64,000 bases of DNA from DAOPKN01 sp035391225 (GTDB taxonomy: Bacteria; Thermotogota; Thermotogae; MWEM01). Of the stretch, positions 26,211 through 35,155 are shown piece after piece. The notes under the pieces are model-generated. The model saw only the letters and a program-made list of their open reading frames with translations. It did not search any database and was not told the DNA's origin. The first letter of the stretch is position 1; the number at the start of each line of letters is the position of its first letter. Made by a program: the position numbers and the translations under genes. Location of the stretch: assembly GCA_035391225.1 (NCBI GenBank), contig DAOPKN010000001.1, positions 62,001-126,000 of the forward strand, given 5' to 3'.

Positions 26211-26705
26211 TTAAACCGGACCGCCGAACCAATCGTCTTCGCGGATCTTCTTGAGCTTGAACACCATGATTTCGCCGTTGAGGTTGTTGAAGACAACCTT
26301 TCGGCCCAACACGCCTCCCACGTCCTTGGAAAGCACTTCGATGGGAGAATGTTCGAAGTAATCCACCGCAAGCTGCGCGTTCAGCCTGCCGAGTGAAGAA
26401 CCCAGCTGTGGGTTCTGCGCTCCACCCAGGATGTGCACTTTCAAGTTGAACTTCTTGGAACCCATTTCCAGCATCATGCGAACCAGGTGGGGGATGGACA
26501 CGTCACCATACCGGGCGCTGCGCTCTTTTTTGGCGCGATCGTAGATGTAGTGGTTCATCCCCCCGAATTGACCTACCTGGTCCCAGATACAGATAGCCAC
26601 GCAGGAACCCAGTACGGTATGGATCAGGTGGGGTTCCTTGCTGACAAAGATGAAACCAGGTTGTAGGAAATACTTTGGGACTTCATCGGGATTCCAGGGA
26701 TCCAT
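26211..26705 (-). CDS. cheD: Chemoreceptor glutamine deamidase CheD
   Basis: 164 residues, the typical length. Motifs: HTVLGSCVAICIWD with the catalytic Cys, GGMNHYI with the His, and a KVHILGGAQ strand. CheD deamidates receptor glutamines and in many bacteria also works with CheC. No cheC or cheX is visible in this cluster, so adaptation may rely on CheD with CheB and CheR alone or on partners elsewhere. It lies 11 nt downstream of cheA. Confidence 0.96.
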   Translation of the reverse strand: MDPWNPDEVPKYFLQPGFIFVSKEPHLIHTVLGSCVAICIWDQVGQFGGMNHYIYDRAKKERSARYGDVSIPHLVRMMLEMGSKKFNLKVHILGGAQNPQLGSSLGRLNAQLAVDYFEHSPIEVLSKDVGGVLGRKVVFNNLNGEIMVFKLKKIREDDWFGGPV

Positions 26706-26716
26706 TTTTCGCCTTC

Positions 26717-28792
26717 CTACGTGGTCGAGTGGGCTTTCTTTTTCTGCACGAGCGCGTTGATGTCCAAGATCATGGCGATGGAGCCATCTCCCAGGAGTGT
26801 GGCCCCGGAAATGAATTCCACCTTTTGGAAGTTTTCCTCCAGCGACTTGATCACCACCTGGTACTTGCCCACAATTTCATCCACTTGCAACCCAAGGAAC
26901 TGGTTGGAAGATTGCACCACCGTGAGCATGGTAGCCGGGGTTTTCTGGAAGCCGAAAAGTTCTCCCAGGTGTACCACGGGGATGAATTTTTCGCGGAAGG
27001 GCAGGGCTTTTCCAGCCCCCTTCACGTCAATGAGCGCTTCTTGGTCCAGGGTAAGGAATTCGGTGACAGAATGGATGGGAATCACGAAGAAATTGGAGCC
27101 CACCCGGATCAGGATACCGTCGATGATCGCCAGGGTCAGGGGGATGGCGATGCGGAAAGCGGTGCCCTTTCCCGGTTCGCTTTGAATGTGGATGCTTCCA
27201 CGGATAGAGGCCAGGTTGGATTGCACCACGTCCATCCCCACCCCACGTCCGGAAATGTCGGTGATGCGTTCCGCGGTGGAAAAACCAGGTTGCAGGATGA
27301 AACGAAAAATCTCCGAATCGGTGATTTCCTGGGTAGATTCCACCAGTCCCCTTTCTATAGCTTTTTGGAGGATCCGATCCCGGTCGAGCCCGCGCCCGTC
27401 GTCGAGAACTTCGATGACAACCTCTCCCCCTTCGTGGTAAGCTTTTAGGGTTAGGCGAGCGGGTGAGGGTTTCCCCAGCCTTTGCCGCTCTGCGGGGGAT
27501 TCGATCCCATGGTCGATGGAATTTCGAACCATGTGTTTCAACGGGTCTTTGAGCTTTTCGATCACATTCTTGTCGAGTTCGGTGTCCTCCCCCACGATTT
27601 CGAACTCCACTTCCTTTTGTTGCTGGTGGCTGAGATCACGCACCATGCGCCGGAACTGTACGAACGTTTCCTTCACCGGCACCATGCGTGTTTTCATCAC
27701 CGTGGTCTGCAGCATCTCCACGTAGCGATCCAATTCCACGAGCAGTGCCTCTTCTTCCAGCTCCAGCCAGCCTTTTCGCTCCATCATCGAACGAATGCGG
27801 GACTTCGCCACCACCACTTCTCCCACGGTATCGATGAGTTCGTCCAGTTTTCCCGTGTCGATGCGAACTGTACTCAGGCGTGCCATGGTACGGACCTTCT
27901 GCTGTTCCGACACGGCCTGGTCTACGATTTTGCGTGTGACTGCACCTTGGCGAATGAGGTCTTTTCCGATGGGGTTGTGCTGCTCCATGGCCTTTTCGAT
28001 TTCTTCTTCCCCCACGAACCCCTTCTGTACCAGGATTTCTCCCAAGCGTTCCTGGGTGATGGACAATTCATCCGGACGGATAGGCTCGATCGTGATCTTG
28101 TTGTCCACGGAAACGAACAGGAAGATCGTGTCCAGTTCCTCCCTTCCGGATGTTCCGGAAATCACGATCTGCCAGTTGAGGTAGTTCTTGAAGGGGTCGA
28201 GGTTTTCGATGGGGGGGATCTTCTTCACGATCAGGCTGGAACTCACGATATGGAAGGACTGGGAAAGGTCCTCGAGGATCATCAACGGATCGGTGCCCGT
28301 TTCAAACAGTCCCTCGTTGAATTCCAGCAGTAGGCGGAAATGGTTCAACTTCTGCGTATGCTTCGGTTCATCATGGTGGGTGCTTTCGTGGGGTTTTTCC
28401 TCCCCATGGGTCCACTTGTGCATCCGCTCCTCGATGGCGTCCGTTCTTTCCCGATTTGCGAACGTTTTCCCGGAAAGCCTGCATTGCACCATATCCGAAA
28501 GAACATCCCGGGACTCCAGAAGCAATTGCAGGATTTCCTCGTTGACAGCAAGCGTATGGTTTCGAAGCAGGTCAAGAAGGTTTTCCGCGTGATGGGAAAA
28601 GGATTCGACCTCCCGGTACCCCGCAAATCCCGCGCTTCCCTTCAGGGTGTGCGCCGCGCGGAAGATCTTGTTGATGATTTCCGGGTCGTTGGGGTTGGTT
28701 TCCAGGTTCAGCAGCTCTTCTTCGAAAACCCCCAATTGCTCGGATGCATCCGCTAAAAAAGCTTGCTCCAGTTCGGAAAATTCTTGGGCCAT
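26717..28792 (-). CDS. cheA: Chemotaxis histidine kinase CheA with extra MshEN-like insert
   Basis: 691 residues. HPt domain with phospho-His H48 (FRAAHTLKGSAGF). A P2-like domain spans ~150-245. Residues ~248-300 (LGEILVQKGFVGEEEIEKAM, then IGKDLIRQGAVTRKIVDQA) look like two MshEN/T2SS-E N-terminal repeats, an optional insert in some CheAs. Next come the dimerisation helices, the kinase core with N-box HMVRNSIDHGIE, G1 DDGRGLDRD and G2 GRGVGMDVV, and the CheW-like P5 domain. It autophosphorylates under receptor control and feeds CheY and CheB. GGGGGAA precedes the ATG. Confidence 0.97.
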   Translation of the reverse strand: MAQEFSELEQAFLADASEQLGVFEEELLNLETNPNDPEIINKIFRAAHTLKGSAGFAGYREVESFSHHAENLLDLLRNHTLAVNEEILQLLLESRDVLSDMVQCRLSGKTFANRERTDAIEERMHKWTHGEEKPHESTHHDEPKHTQKLNHFRLLLEFNEGLFETGTDPLMILEDLSQSFHIVSSSLIVKKIPPIENLDPFKNYLNWQIVISGTSGREELDTIFLFVSVDNKITIEPIRPDELSITQERLGEILVQKGFVGEEEIEKAMEQHNPIGKDLIRQGAVTRKIVDQAVSEQQKVRTMARLSTVRIDTGKLDELIDTVGEVVVAKSRIRSMMERKGWLELEEEALLVELDRYVEMLQTTVMKTRMVPVKETFVQFRRMVRDLSHQQQKEVEFEIVGEDTELDKNVIEKLKDPLKHMVRNSIDHGIESPAERQRLGKPSPARLTLKAYHEGGEVVIEVLDDGRGLDRDRILQKAIERGLVESTQEITDSEIFRFILQPGFSTAERITDISGRGVGMDVVQSNLASIRGSIHIQSEPGKGTAFRIAIPLTLAIIDGILIRVGSNFFVIPIHSVTEFLTLDQEALIDVKGAGKALPFREKFIPVVHLGELFGFQKTPATMLTVVQSSNQFLGLQVDEIVGKYQVVIKSLEENFQKVEFISGATLLGDGSIAMILDINALVQKKKAHSTT

Positions 28793-28805
28793 GGGTATTC
28801 CCCCT

Positions 28806-29186
28806 TTATCGGATCAGCTTCTTGATGATTTCGACGAGTTGGGTGGGTTGGAAGGGCTTGACGAGCCATCCCGTTGCCCCGGCTTGCTTTCCCTTGAGCT
28901 TCATCGATTCCTGTGATTCGGTGGTGAGTACCAGGATGGGAGTAAATTTGTACGCCATATTCTTGCGCAATTCGGTGATGAAGGTGATGCCATCCATCTG
29001 GGGCATGTTCACGTCGGAAATGATCAGGTTTACACGCTTCCCGGACTTGGAAAGGCTCTCCAGCTTCTGCAAAGCGTCTTTACCGTTGCTTCCCTCTTGC
29101 ACTTCGTACCCTTCCTTGGTCAAAGTGGCCTTCACCGCAACCCGCACGGTGATGGAATCGTCCACGATCATGATGACCTTACTCAC
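28806..29186 (-). CDS. cheY: Chemotaxis response regulator CheY
   Basis: 126 residues from GTG 29186 (GGAGG 9 nt upstream). It is a single receiver domain with VDDSITVR (acidic pocket), ISDVNMPQMDG (phospho-acceptor Asp), VLTTES (Thr) and WLVKPF (Lys). It most likely carries the CheA signal to the flagellar switch or another motor. The start overlaps the STAS gene by 8 nt, and cheA follows after 13 nt. Confidence 0.95.
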   Translation of the reverse strand: MSKVIMIVDDSITVRVAVKATLTKEGYEVQEGSNGKDALQKLESLSKSGKRVNLIISDVNMPQMDGITFITELRKNMAYKFTPILVLTTESQESMKLKGKQAGATGWLVKPFQPTQLVEIIKKLIR

Positions 29187-29457
29187 CGTCCTGCACCTCC
29201 AGGTCAAGCACGTTGGTGACTCCGTACATCTGGAGACGCGGCTCCATGGACTTGGAGAAAAGGAAGCGACAGGGTTTTTCCAAGCGATCACGGGTTTTCT
29301 GGATGGAGACAAGCATCTGGAGAGCGGAACCGTCGAATTCCTTCACGCCGGTCAGGTCAAGGATCAGCTCCGCTTCATCCTGTACCAGCGGAAGGATTTC
29401 ATCGAAAAGGGGTTTCAAGGTAAAGATGGTTACTTCTTCGGGGAGTTGGATTTTCAT
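29179..29457 (-). CDS. STAS-domain protein (anti-sigma-factor-antagonist-like)
   Basis: 92 residues from ATG 29457 (AGAGGTGG upstream). The STAS fold appears as ILDLTGVKEFDGSALQMLVSIQ, where the phosphorylatable Ser of the family lies in the D-G-S-A turn. Chemotaxis operons often contain a STAS protein of unknown role, sometimes as a scaffold or switch phosphorylated by a kinase. No partner serine kinase is in the window. Translationally coupled to cheY. Confidence 0.85.
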   Translation of the reverse strand: MKIQLPEEVTIFTLKPLFDEILPLVQDEAELILDLTGVKEFDGSALQMLVSIQKTRDRLEKPCRFLFSKSMEPRLQMYGVTNVLDLEVQDGE

Positions 29458-29482
29458 CAAGACCACCTCTTGGGTTTCAAAA

Positions 29483-31219
29483 TCAAAACAGGGTGAATTC
29501 CCCACCCTCGGATCCAACGTCCTCAATTTCCATGTGTTTTTGGGCAACGATGCGCTCGCGGTACGTTGTCATTCGTTCCACGAGGTTTTTCATGGCGGGA
29601 TCCGTTCGGAAATCGAAATCGCTCTCGGGAATTGTTTTTTGCATGCGAAGCAAGAATTGTCCGGTTGCTTCTTCCAGGGATTCCAAGCTTCGGATTTGAA
29701 CCACGAACTTGCTTTCCAACAATTGCACCTTATCGGTCCGCTCGTCTACCACGTCCAGCAGAGCTCCATACTCGAGTTGCATGGTTTTCACCAATTTTTG
29801 CAACGCGTCGAACACTTGCTTGAGCTCCTCCTTGGAAATCACCCTTTCGGAGAGTTCCTCGTACCGATCAAAATCGTCTTGGTTCCTCGTGTACAATTCT
29901 CCCAGGGAATGCACCACCGAATGTAGGTTCTTGGTTTTTTCTTGCACGTGGGAAAGAATGGCCTCGAATTGCTCCTGGTTGTCACTGGCCTTTTTCCCCA
30001 GAAGGTGTGTCAAGCGAGACAGTTCGGCTTTGAGCAGTATTTTCATCGTCTGGAAACGCTTGATAACCCCTTTGGAATTCTGCACGTGCTCCTCCAGTAG
30101 TTGGATCTTCTGCTCGAAATTGGAAAGAAAGTTCTTGAGATTGGCAAGGTTTTCCATCACGTCTTGCATGAAAATGGTGTTTTGCACGGTGATGATCATG
30201 ATTTCATGCACCACGCGGTCCAGGGATTCCACGTTTTCCGGATCGAAAAATTGCCCGAACGTAGCGAGCTGTTCTTGCATTTGCCCGGTGCAATTTTGGG
30301 TGAGTTCTTTCATCTGCTGTTGCACGCCTTGGAAGGATTCCATGAACTGCTGCGCACCGTTGTCAAAGATTTCCCGCGAAATCTGGATCACGAAGTGCAG
30401 GAAACCTTGGTCTTCGAGATTCTTGCTCTCCCGCAACCGGGTAGTGGCTTCGTCGAGGAATTCGATGATGTGCTCCAATTCTTGGCGGAAAATATCTTGG
30501 TCTACCAGGTGCGCCAACAATTCTGGCACTTTTTGGCCACTTTCTTGCACAGAAGCCTGAAGCTGCTGTTGGAACCCGAAAAACCCCTGCTCCATGGCTT
30601 TGAACTGCTCCATAAGTTGGGAAAAGGAGGCTTGGAGCTTTTCCAGCTGCTTGAAACGTGTGATGTGTTCCCGGAGGGTATCCAGCGCGGGGAAATTTTG
30701 CTCGATGATGGTATGAATCTGGGAAAAATGCTGGCTCAACCGGGAAGATTCCCTTTGGATTTCGCGGGAAAGAATGGAAAAAGCTCCCCCTGCCTCACCC
30801 AGTTGGGAGGCGGTGATCGAGGAATTCGTGGCTGCCATGGAAAGCTCTTCCAGGATAAGGTCGATTTCCTTCGTTGCGTGAATGATCTGGGCAATCACGG
30901 AGTTGCCCCGACTGCTCCCGAAAATTTCCCGGAAAATGGTTTCGGAAAGTTGCACCACTTGGAGCAGGGCATTCAGGGAATTTTCGATGGTCATCCGGAT
31001 TTCCGATAGTCTCTCCACGAAGCCGCTCCCATCACGGCTGTCGGAGAAAAACATGGACAAAAAGGACTGGATCTCTCCCAGCAAAAACGACAAATCCCCC
31101 TCGAACGAAGAGAGGATGTTATACACCTCAAGGCCCAGCTGTTCAGAGGAACCCATGGATTGGGTCACATACTTGCGAATGCGCTCAAGCTCGTCGGAAA
31201 AATCGATGATTAGGGGCAA
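29483..31219 (-). CDS. Soluble coiled-coil protein with degenerate MCP-like hairpin, function unknown
   Basis: 578 residues, no membrane segment or signal peptide, helical throughout with many Gln/Leu heptads. Residues ~127-175 (SMAATNSSITASQLGEAG, then GAFSILSREIQRESSRLS and IHTIIEQN) align with the receptor tip and flank of the MCP in this operon (LSLNAAVEAARAGEAG, GFAVVAEEVRNLA, ASIIEKN), but key CheA/CheW-contact residues differ. I infer a diverged cytoplasmic receptor-like or array-organising protein. It starts at TTG 31219 with GGGAAGTG nearby, 14 nt after the response-regulator gene, so it belongs to the chemotaxis operon. Confidence 0.65.
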   Translation of the reverse strand: MPLIIDFSDELERIRKYVTQSMGSSEQLGLEVYNILSSFEGDLSFLLGEIQSFLSMFFSDSRDGSGFVERLSEIRMTIENSLNALLQVVQLSETIFREIFGSSRGNSVIAQIIHATKEIDLILEELSMAATNSSITASQLGEAGGAFSILSREIQRESSRLSQHFSQIHTIIEQNFPALDTLREHITRFKQLEKLQASFSQLMEQFKAMEQGFFGFQQQLQASVQESGQKVPELLAHLVDQDIFRQELEHIIEFLDEATTRLRESKNLEDQGFLHFVIQISREIFDNGAQQFMESFQGVQQQMKELTQNCTGQMQEQLATFGQFFDPENVESLDRVVHEIMIITVQNTIFMQDVMENLANLKNFLSNFEQKIQLLEEHVQNSKGVIKRFQTMKILLKAELSRLTHLLGKKASDNQEQFEAILSHVQEKTKNLHSVVHSLGELYTRNQDDFDRYEELSERVISKEELKQVFDALQKLVKTMQLEYGALLDVVDERTDKVQLLESKFVVQIRSLESLEEATGQFLLRMQKTIPESDFDFRTDPAMKNLVERMTTYRERIVAQKHMEIEDVGSEGGEFTLF

Positions 31220-31233
31220 AAAATCACTTCCCG

Positions 31234-31665
31234 TTAGGATTCGGGGGAGAGCTCTGTTGCCGGGGTATGGAGCACTTGGTCCAGCAATTCATCCAGCTTA
31301 TTTTTCAAGATGGGTTTCACAAGGTACCCATCGCATTGGTTCTGGAAGGACTGGTACACGTTCTCAAAATCATCCAGCGCGGTTGTCATGATGATCTTTT
31401 GGCGCGCCTGTTTCGGAATATTCTGCTGTTCCTCCTGGTTGCGGATTTCCGCGAGCAATTTCTGGCCATCTTTTACCGGCATCATGATGTCCAGGAAAAT
31501 CAGCGCAAACGGCATACCTTCCCTATGGGCTTTTTCCAACATGGCAGAAGCGCTCATTCCATTTTCGGCCATTTCGATGGAGAAAGGGCGGTCTTTGAGC
31601 AAAAGTAGTAGTAAACGCGCAGAGATGGGGTCATCTTCCACGATCAAAACCCGGATACCTATCAT
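31234..31665 (-). CDS. Single-domain response regulator, first gene of the chemotaxis operon
   Basis: 143 residues from ATG 31665 with AGAGGAG just upstream. Receiver motifs: LIVEDDPISARLL, IFLDIMMPVKDG (phospho-acceptor Asp), IMTTA (Thr) and GYLVKPI (Lys). The loop before the Thr strand is longer than in CheY (NQEEQQNIPKQARQ), as in Rcp1/CheY-like proteins that handle long receivers. It may be a second output or a phosphate sink for CheA. Confidence 0.88.
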   Translation of the reverse strand: MIGIRVLIVEDDPISARLLLLLLKDRPFSIEMAENGMSASAMLEKAHREGMPFALIFLDIMMPVKDGQKLLAEIRNQEEQQNIPKQARQKIIMTTALDDFENVYQSFQNQCDGYLVKPILKNKLDELLDQVLHTPATELSPES

Positions 31666-31694
31666 CTCCTCTTTCCTCGCGGGATGTATGAGGT

Positions 31695-31703
31695 AGTATA
31701 CCA
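31695..31703 (-). promoter_or_regulatory. Probable extended -10 promoter of the chemotaxis operon
   Basis: Minus-strand TGGTATACT (extended -10 with TATACT at 31695-31700). The -35 is weak. It lies ~30 nt before the first start codon. The remaining ~170 nt up to the tRNA terminator show no other feature I can support. Confidence 0.5.
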
Positions 31704-31871
31704 TACTCCCCGAGTAGCAGGAAAGAAAACTTCTTCTTCGGAAAGAATGGGGTCAACAATTCTTGGTAAGGCGGGCCATCAAGAGAAGCGGCACGAATTT
31801 TATGAACAGAAAGTATTTGAGATTTCTTTTGACGTGCAAGACTGTTTTGAAAAAAGGAAGATTGGCAGTGT

Positions 31872-31901
31872 AAAAAACAAAAAGCACACAAACACGTGTG
31901 C
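31872..31901 (-). terminator. Terminator of the tRNA cluster
   Basis: Minus-strand stem GCACAC / GTGTGC (31896-31901 and 31884-31889) followed by TTTTTGTTTTTT. It lies 6 nt after the CCA end of tRNA-Met. Confidence 0.8.
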
Positions 31902-31906
31902 CTTCT

Positions 31907-31983
31907 TGGTGGCGGCGGTCAGATTCGAACTGACGACTCTACGGGTATGAACCGTATGCTCTAGCCAACTGAGCTACACCGCC
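31907..31983 (-). tRNA. tRNA-Met (CAT), elongator type, CCA encoded
   Basis: 77 nt. Acceptor GGCGGTG pairs with CGCCGCC, discriminator A, CCA encoded. The anticodon loop TTCATAC gives CAT, and the T-arm is GTCAG-TTCGAAT-CTGAC. A paired G1-C72 excludes the initiator; a lysidine-modified tRNA-Ile2 remains possible. Confidence 0.92.
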
Positions 31984-31991
31984 AAGGAATA

Positions 31992-32068
<77 letters not shown>

Positions 32069-32088
32069 ACGAGTAAGGTTCCGTTACC

Positions 32089-32177
32089 TGGTGCCGAGGG
32101 CGGGACTTGAACCCGCACGAAGCTTACGCTTCAACGGATTTTAAGTCCGTTGCGTCTGCCAGTTCCGCCACCTCGGC
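32089..32177 (-). tRNA. tRNA-Leu (TAA)
   Basis: 89 nt. Acceptor GCCGAGG pairs with CCTCGGC, discriminator A, CCA encoded. The anticodon loop CTTAAAA has anticodon TAA, and a long variable arm (class II) is built from GAAGCGTAAGCTTC. First gene of the three-tRNA transcript. Confidence 0.95.
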
Positions 32178-32188
32178 CAGCAACGGAT

Positions 32189-32217
32189 ACTATACCACAA
32201 AGGGTTTTGGATGTCAA
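32189..32217 (-). promoter_or_regulatory. Strong promoter of the tRNA-Leu/fMet/Met cluster
   Basis: Minus-strand TTGACA (32212-32217), 17-nt spacer, TATAGT (32189-32194), 11 nt before tRNA-Leu. The -35 overlaps the pepF stop codon (32214-32216). Confidence 0.9.
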
Positions 32218-33959
32218 CCCACCAGTTCGTCGAGCATGCGGGCGATGAAGTCGAAACCTTTTTGCCAGAATCCCGGGTCTTGCAAGTCGATTCCCAGCTT
32301 CGCCAGTAACCGCTCGGGTTTGTCTTTCCCACCGCTTTGTAGCAGTTCCAGGTAGAGGGGCTTGAACGATGCGCCCTCCTCGAGGTATTTCTCGTACAGC
32401 GAAATCACCAGAAGGTTGGCGAAGTTGTAGGCGTACACGTAGAAAGGTACACCGAAGAAGTGGGGAACCGATGCCCACTCGTTGCGGAAATGTTCCGGAA
32501 GGATGACCCCGGAGGGGAACATACCTTTCAATTCGGTCTCGTAGAGGGTGCACAGGTCGTCGTAAGAACAAAAACCTTCCTTGGAGATGGCGTCGTGGGA
32601 GGAAACCTCGAACCGGGCAAACATGTTCTGGCGGAATGTTGTGGCAAAGGTGTCTTCCAGCATGGAGGCCACGAGCATTTCGCGGTCTTCGCCTTGTAAC
32701 CCTTTCTTGAGTTGATCAAACACCAGGAATTCGCCGAAAACGGAGGCGACTTCGGCCATGGTAAGCGGTGTATGGTAGTTCAGGAACGTTTGCTGGGAAG
32801 AAAGCGTGCCGTGCAGACCGTGGCCGAGCTCGTGGGCCAGCGTCATCACGTCACGCGCGGATTGGCTGTAGTTGACCAGCACGAAGGGCTTGTAGTTGGG
32901 GGTATAGTACGAGCAGAAGGCGCCTCCCCGTTTTCCACTCGCGATGTCGGAGTCGATGCGTCTCTCTTCGAAAAAGGACTCCACGATTTTGCCCGCTTGT
33001 TCGTCGAAATGCGTATAGCTCTCCACCACGATTTTCCGCGCTTGCTCGAAGGAGAACTCGGTTTTCACGGGCTTCAGTGGCGCGTACACATCGGCAAGCG
33101 AGATTTCGATGCCCATCTTCTTGCCTTTCCACACGTAGTACTTGGAAACCAGGTGGGTGTTGGCAGAGGTAACCTCGATGAGGTTTTGGACCACGTTGTC
33201 GGATACTTCGTTGTCCATGTTCTGCATGGAGATGGGGCGTGGGTACTTCCGTAACCGGGCTTCGGTGTCAAAGTCTTTCTCGATCACGTTGTACAGCCCT
33301 TCGATGATGGTAGCGTCAGCGCGGTAGGGTTTGAAGTACGATTCCATGGCCATTTTCCGTGTAGCCTGGTCGGGATGGTACCGCAAGTTGCGCACCTGGT
33401 CACCGGTAAGGATCTTGGTTTCTCCTTCCACTTCGAGCGTATACTCGTAGGCGGAAACCACTTTTTCGTACAAGTCGTAAAGGGGTTCCCGACCCGAAAC
33501 TTCCTTGGCCGCCAACACTTGTTCGGTTTCCACCGAGAAGCGGTGGCACTTTTCCTCGATGATCTTTTCCAGAACGTGTGCGTACGCGGGAATGGCTTCT
33601 CGAAGCTGTTGCAACTTTTGCTGGCTCTGAGCACCCAGCGAGGGTTCGATAAACGCGAGGTGTTGCTTGATTTCTCCCTCCATGCTCTGCAGCCATCCCA
33701 TCTTTTTTTGGGCCACCGGATTCTTCGTGTTCTGCGAAAACAGAAGACCGACGTACTGCCCGGCGTTTCCACCTGCTTGGAAAACCGCCTCCTGTCGCTG
33801 GAAGAGTTCTTCCACCGTCTGTGGCGAAAGGTCAGGGTTGGTCAACAGCGGAGCATAGGTTTCTTCCAACTGCCTGGCGAGGCGCAGCGCTTCCTCCATG
33901 TCTTGCGCGAGTTTGGGGTCTTCCGGGGAAGTGTAAAAAAACTCCAGGTTCCACTTCAT
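32214..33959 (-). CDS. pepF: M3-family oligoendopeptidase F
   Basis: 581 residues from ATG 33959 with AAGGAGG 5 nt upstream. The zinc motif is HELGH in TLAHELGHGLHG, with the third ligand in the following TMAEVASVFGEFL segment. The protein begins WNLEFFYTSPEDPKL, as is usual for PepF, and the length fits the family (~560-600). It is a cytoplasmic peptidase that cuts peptides of roughly 7-17 residues. It reads directly into the tRNA promoter without a terminator. Confidence 0.96.
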   Translation of the reverse strand: MKWNLEFFYTSPEDPKLAQDMEEALRLARQLEETYAPLLTNPDLSPQTVEELFQRQEAVFQAGGNAGQYVGLLFSQNTKNPVAQKKMGWLQSMEGEIKQHLAFIEPSLGAQSQQKLQQLREAIPAYAHVLEKIIEEKCHRFSVETEQVLAAKEVSGREPLYDLYEKVVSAYEYTLEVEGETKILTGDQVRNLRYHPDQATRKMAMESYFKPYRADATIIEGLYNVIEKDFDTEARLRKYPRPISMQNMDNEVSDNVVQNLIEVTSANTHLVSKYYVWKGKKMGIEISLADVYAPLKPVKTEFSFEQARKIVVESYTHFDEQAGKIVESFFEERRIDSDIASGKRGGAFCSYYTPNYKPFVLVNYSQSARDVMTLAHELGHGLHGTLSSQQTFLNYHTPLTMAEVASVFGEFLVFDQLKKGLQGEDREMLVASMLEDTFATTFRQNMFARFEVSSHDAISKEGFCSYDDLCTLYETELKGMFPSGVILPEHFRNEWASVPHFFGVPFYVYAYNFANLLVISLYEKYLEEGASFKPLYLELLQSGGKDKPERLLAKLGIDLQDPGFWQKGFDFIARMLDELVG

Positions 33960-34070
33960 GGTGTCCTCCTTGTTCCATTCTTCAACGAATAGGTTTTTTG
34001 GGCGATGCGTGGTGTATACTTGCTGCAAGACTCCACCAACCATCGTGGCGGGTTGGGGTCTTTCGTGAGC

Positions 34071-34078
34071 ATTATATA
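34071..34078 (-). promoter_or_regulatory. Probable pepF promoter (-10)
   Basis: Minus-strand TATAAT at 34071-34076 with TTTACT 17 nt upstream as a fair -35. This leaves a ~105-nt leader before pepF in which I see no riboswitch-like structure. Confidence 0.5.
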
Positions 34079-34123
34079 GCAAACGATCGGAAAAGTAAAA
34101 CCATACCGTGCAGGAGGGAAAGG

Positions 34124-35155
34124 ATGGAAACCTGGAAACCCAACGGGCCCATCGTGGATGGGCACTATGATTTCTTGATGGATGTTGCGCCCAGAAGGGA
34201 AAAGGGAGAACAAAGAGTGATGCAACGCGTCTTCCTGGAGCAAATCCGCGCAGGGGGATTTGGATTCGTGGGGTCTTCGCTGTTCCTGGAGAACGAGTTT
34301 TTACCCGAAATGGCCCTTCGCAAGACACTGGCCATGATTGGGGGACTATACGAAGAGATCGACGAAAGCCCCGGGGAAATGATGGTTTGTACGAAAGCGT
34401 CGGACTTCGACAGCTGCATGCAGCAGGGAAAGGTCGGTTTTGTGCTCGCCTTCGAGGGGGTAGAAGCCTTGATGGGAGACCGCTCGCTTCTCCGCGTTTT
34501 CCACCAGCTGGGAGTGCGGATGGTGGGGATAACCTGGAGCAGGCGCAACGATGCCGGTGACGGATGCACCTTCCGGAGCAGCGAACCCCAGAGTCCCGCG
34601 GGATTAACCCCATTTGGGTTCTGGTTGGTGGAGGAGTGCCAGCGCCTGGGGATGGTCCTGGATATCAGCCACTTGAACGACGCGGGTATGGAGGATGTTC
34701 TGCGCACCAGCCGCGCACCCGTGGTGGCTTCGCACTCGAATGCCCGGGCACTCGTGGATTCCCCCCGGAACCTCACCGATGAACAGATCTTCAAGATAGC
34801 CCAGGGGGGAGGGTTGATTGGGGTGAACTCCGCGAGCCTTTTCTTACACTCCGATCCCTCCGGCGCATCGGTGCAAGAACTTGCAGAACACCTGGAATAC
34901 CTCGTGAATCGGGCGGGAGAGGACCACGTGGGTTTTGGATTCGACATTTGCACACACTTGCAACCTTCTGGAGACACCCAGAGGGATTTGCACGATCAAC
35001 TCCCGGAATTTTTCAACGTTCTCCCTTCCCACGGCGCGGTGGGGGAGTTATGGGAGGAGCTTGCCCGGAGAAAATGGTCGCCTTCGCGAATGGAGAAAGT
35101 AGCAGGAGCCAACTGGATACGGCTCTGGAAGCAAACGTTCCCACGGGAGAAATGA
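34124..35155 (+). CDS. M19-family (renal-type) dipeptidase
   Basis: 343 residues from ATG 34124, with GGAGGG 5 nt upstream. Metal and substrate motifs: VDGHYD (His-x-Asp), FEGVEAL (bridging Glu), WSRRNDAGDG, LDISHLND, VVASHSNAR and HVGFGFD. The family hydrolyses dipeptides, including some D-amino-acid ones. No signal peptide, so cytoplasmic. It is divergent from pepF, and the two could act in sequence in peptide turnover; that link is inference from position only. Confidence 0.93.
   Translation: METWKPNGPIVDGHYDFLMDVAPRREKGEQRVMQRVFLEQIRAGGFGFVGSSLFLENEFLPEMALRKTLAMIGGLYEEIDESPGEMMVCTKASDFDSCMQQGKVGFVLAFEGVEALMGDRSLLRVFHQLGVRMVGITWSRRNDAGDGCTFRSSEPQSPAGLTPFGFWLVEECQRLGMVLDISHLNDAGMEDVLRTSRAPVVASHSNARALVDSPRNLTDEQIFKIAQGGGLIGVNSASLFLHSDPSGASVQELAEHLEYLVNRAGEDHVGFGFDICTHLQPSGDTQRDLHDQLPEFFNVLPSHGAVGELWEELARRKWSPSRMEKVAGANWIRLWKQTFPREK

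Noticed and set aside
31705..31870. Possible small gene or ncRNA between the tRNAs and the chemotaxis operon
   Set aside because: Short frames lack ribosome sites and similarity; no conserved stem apart from the tRNA terminator.
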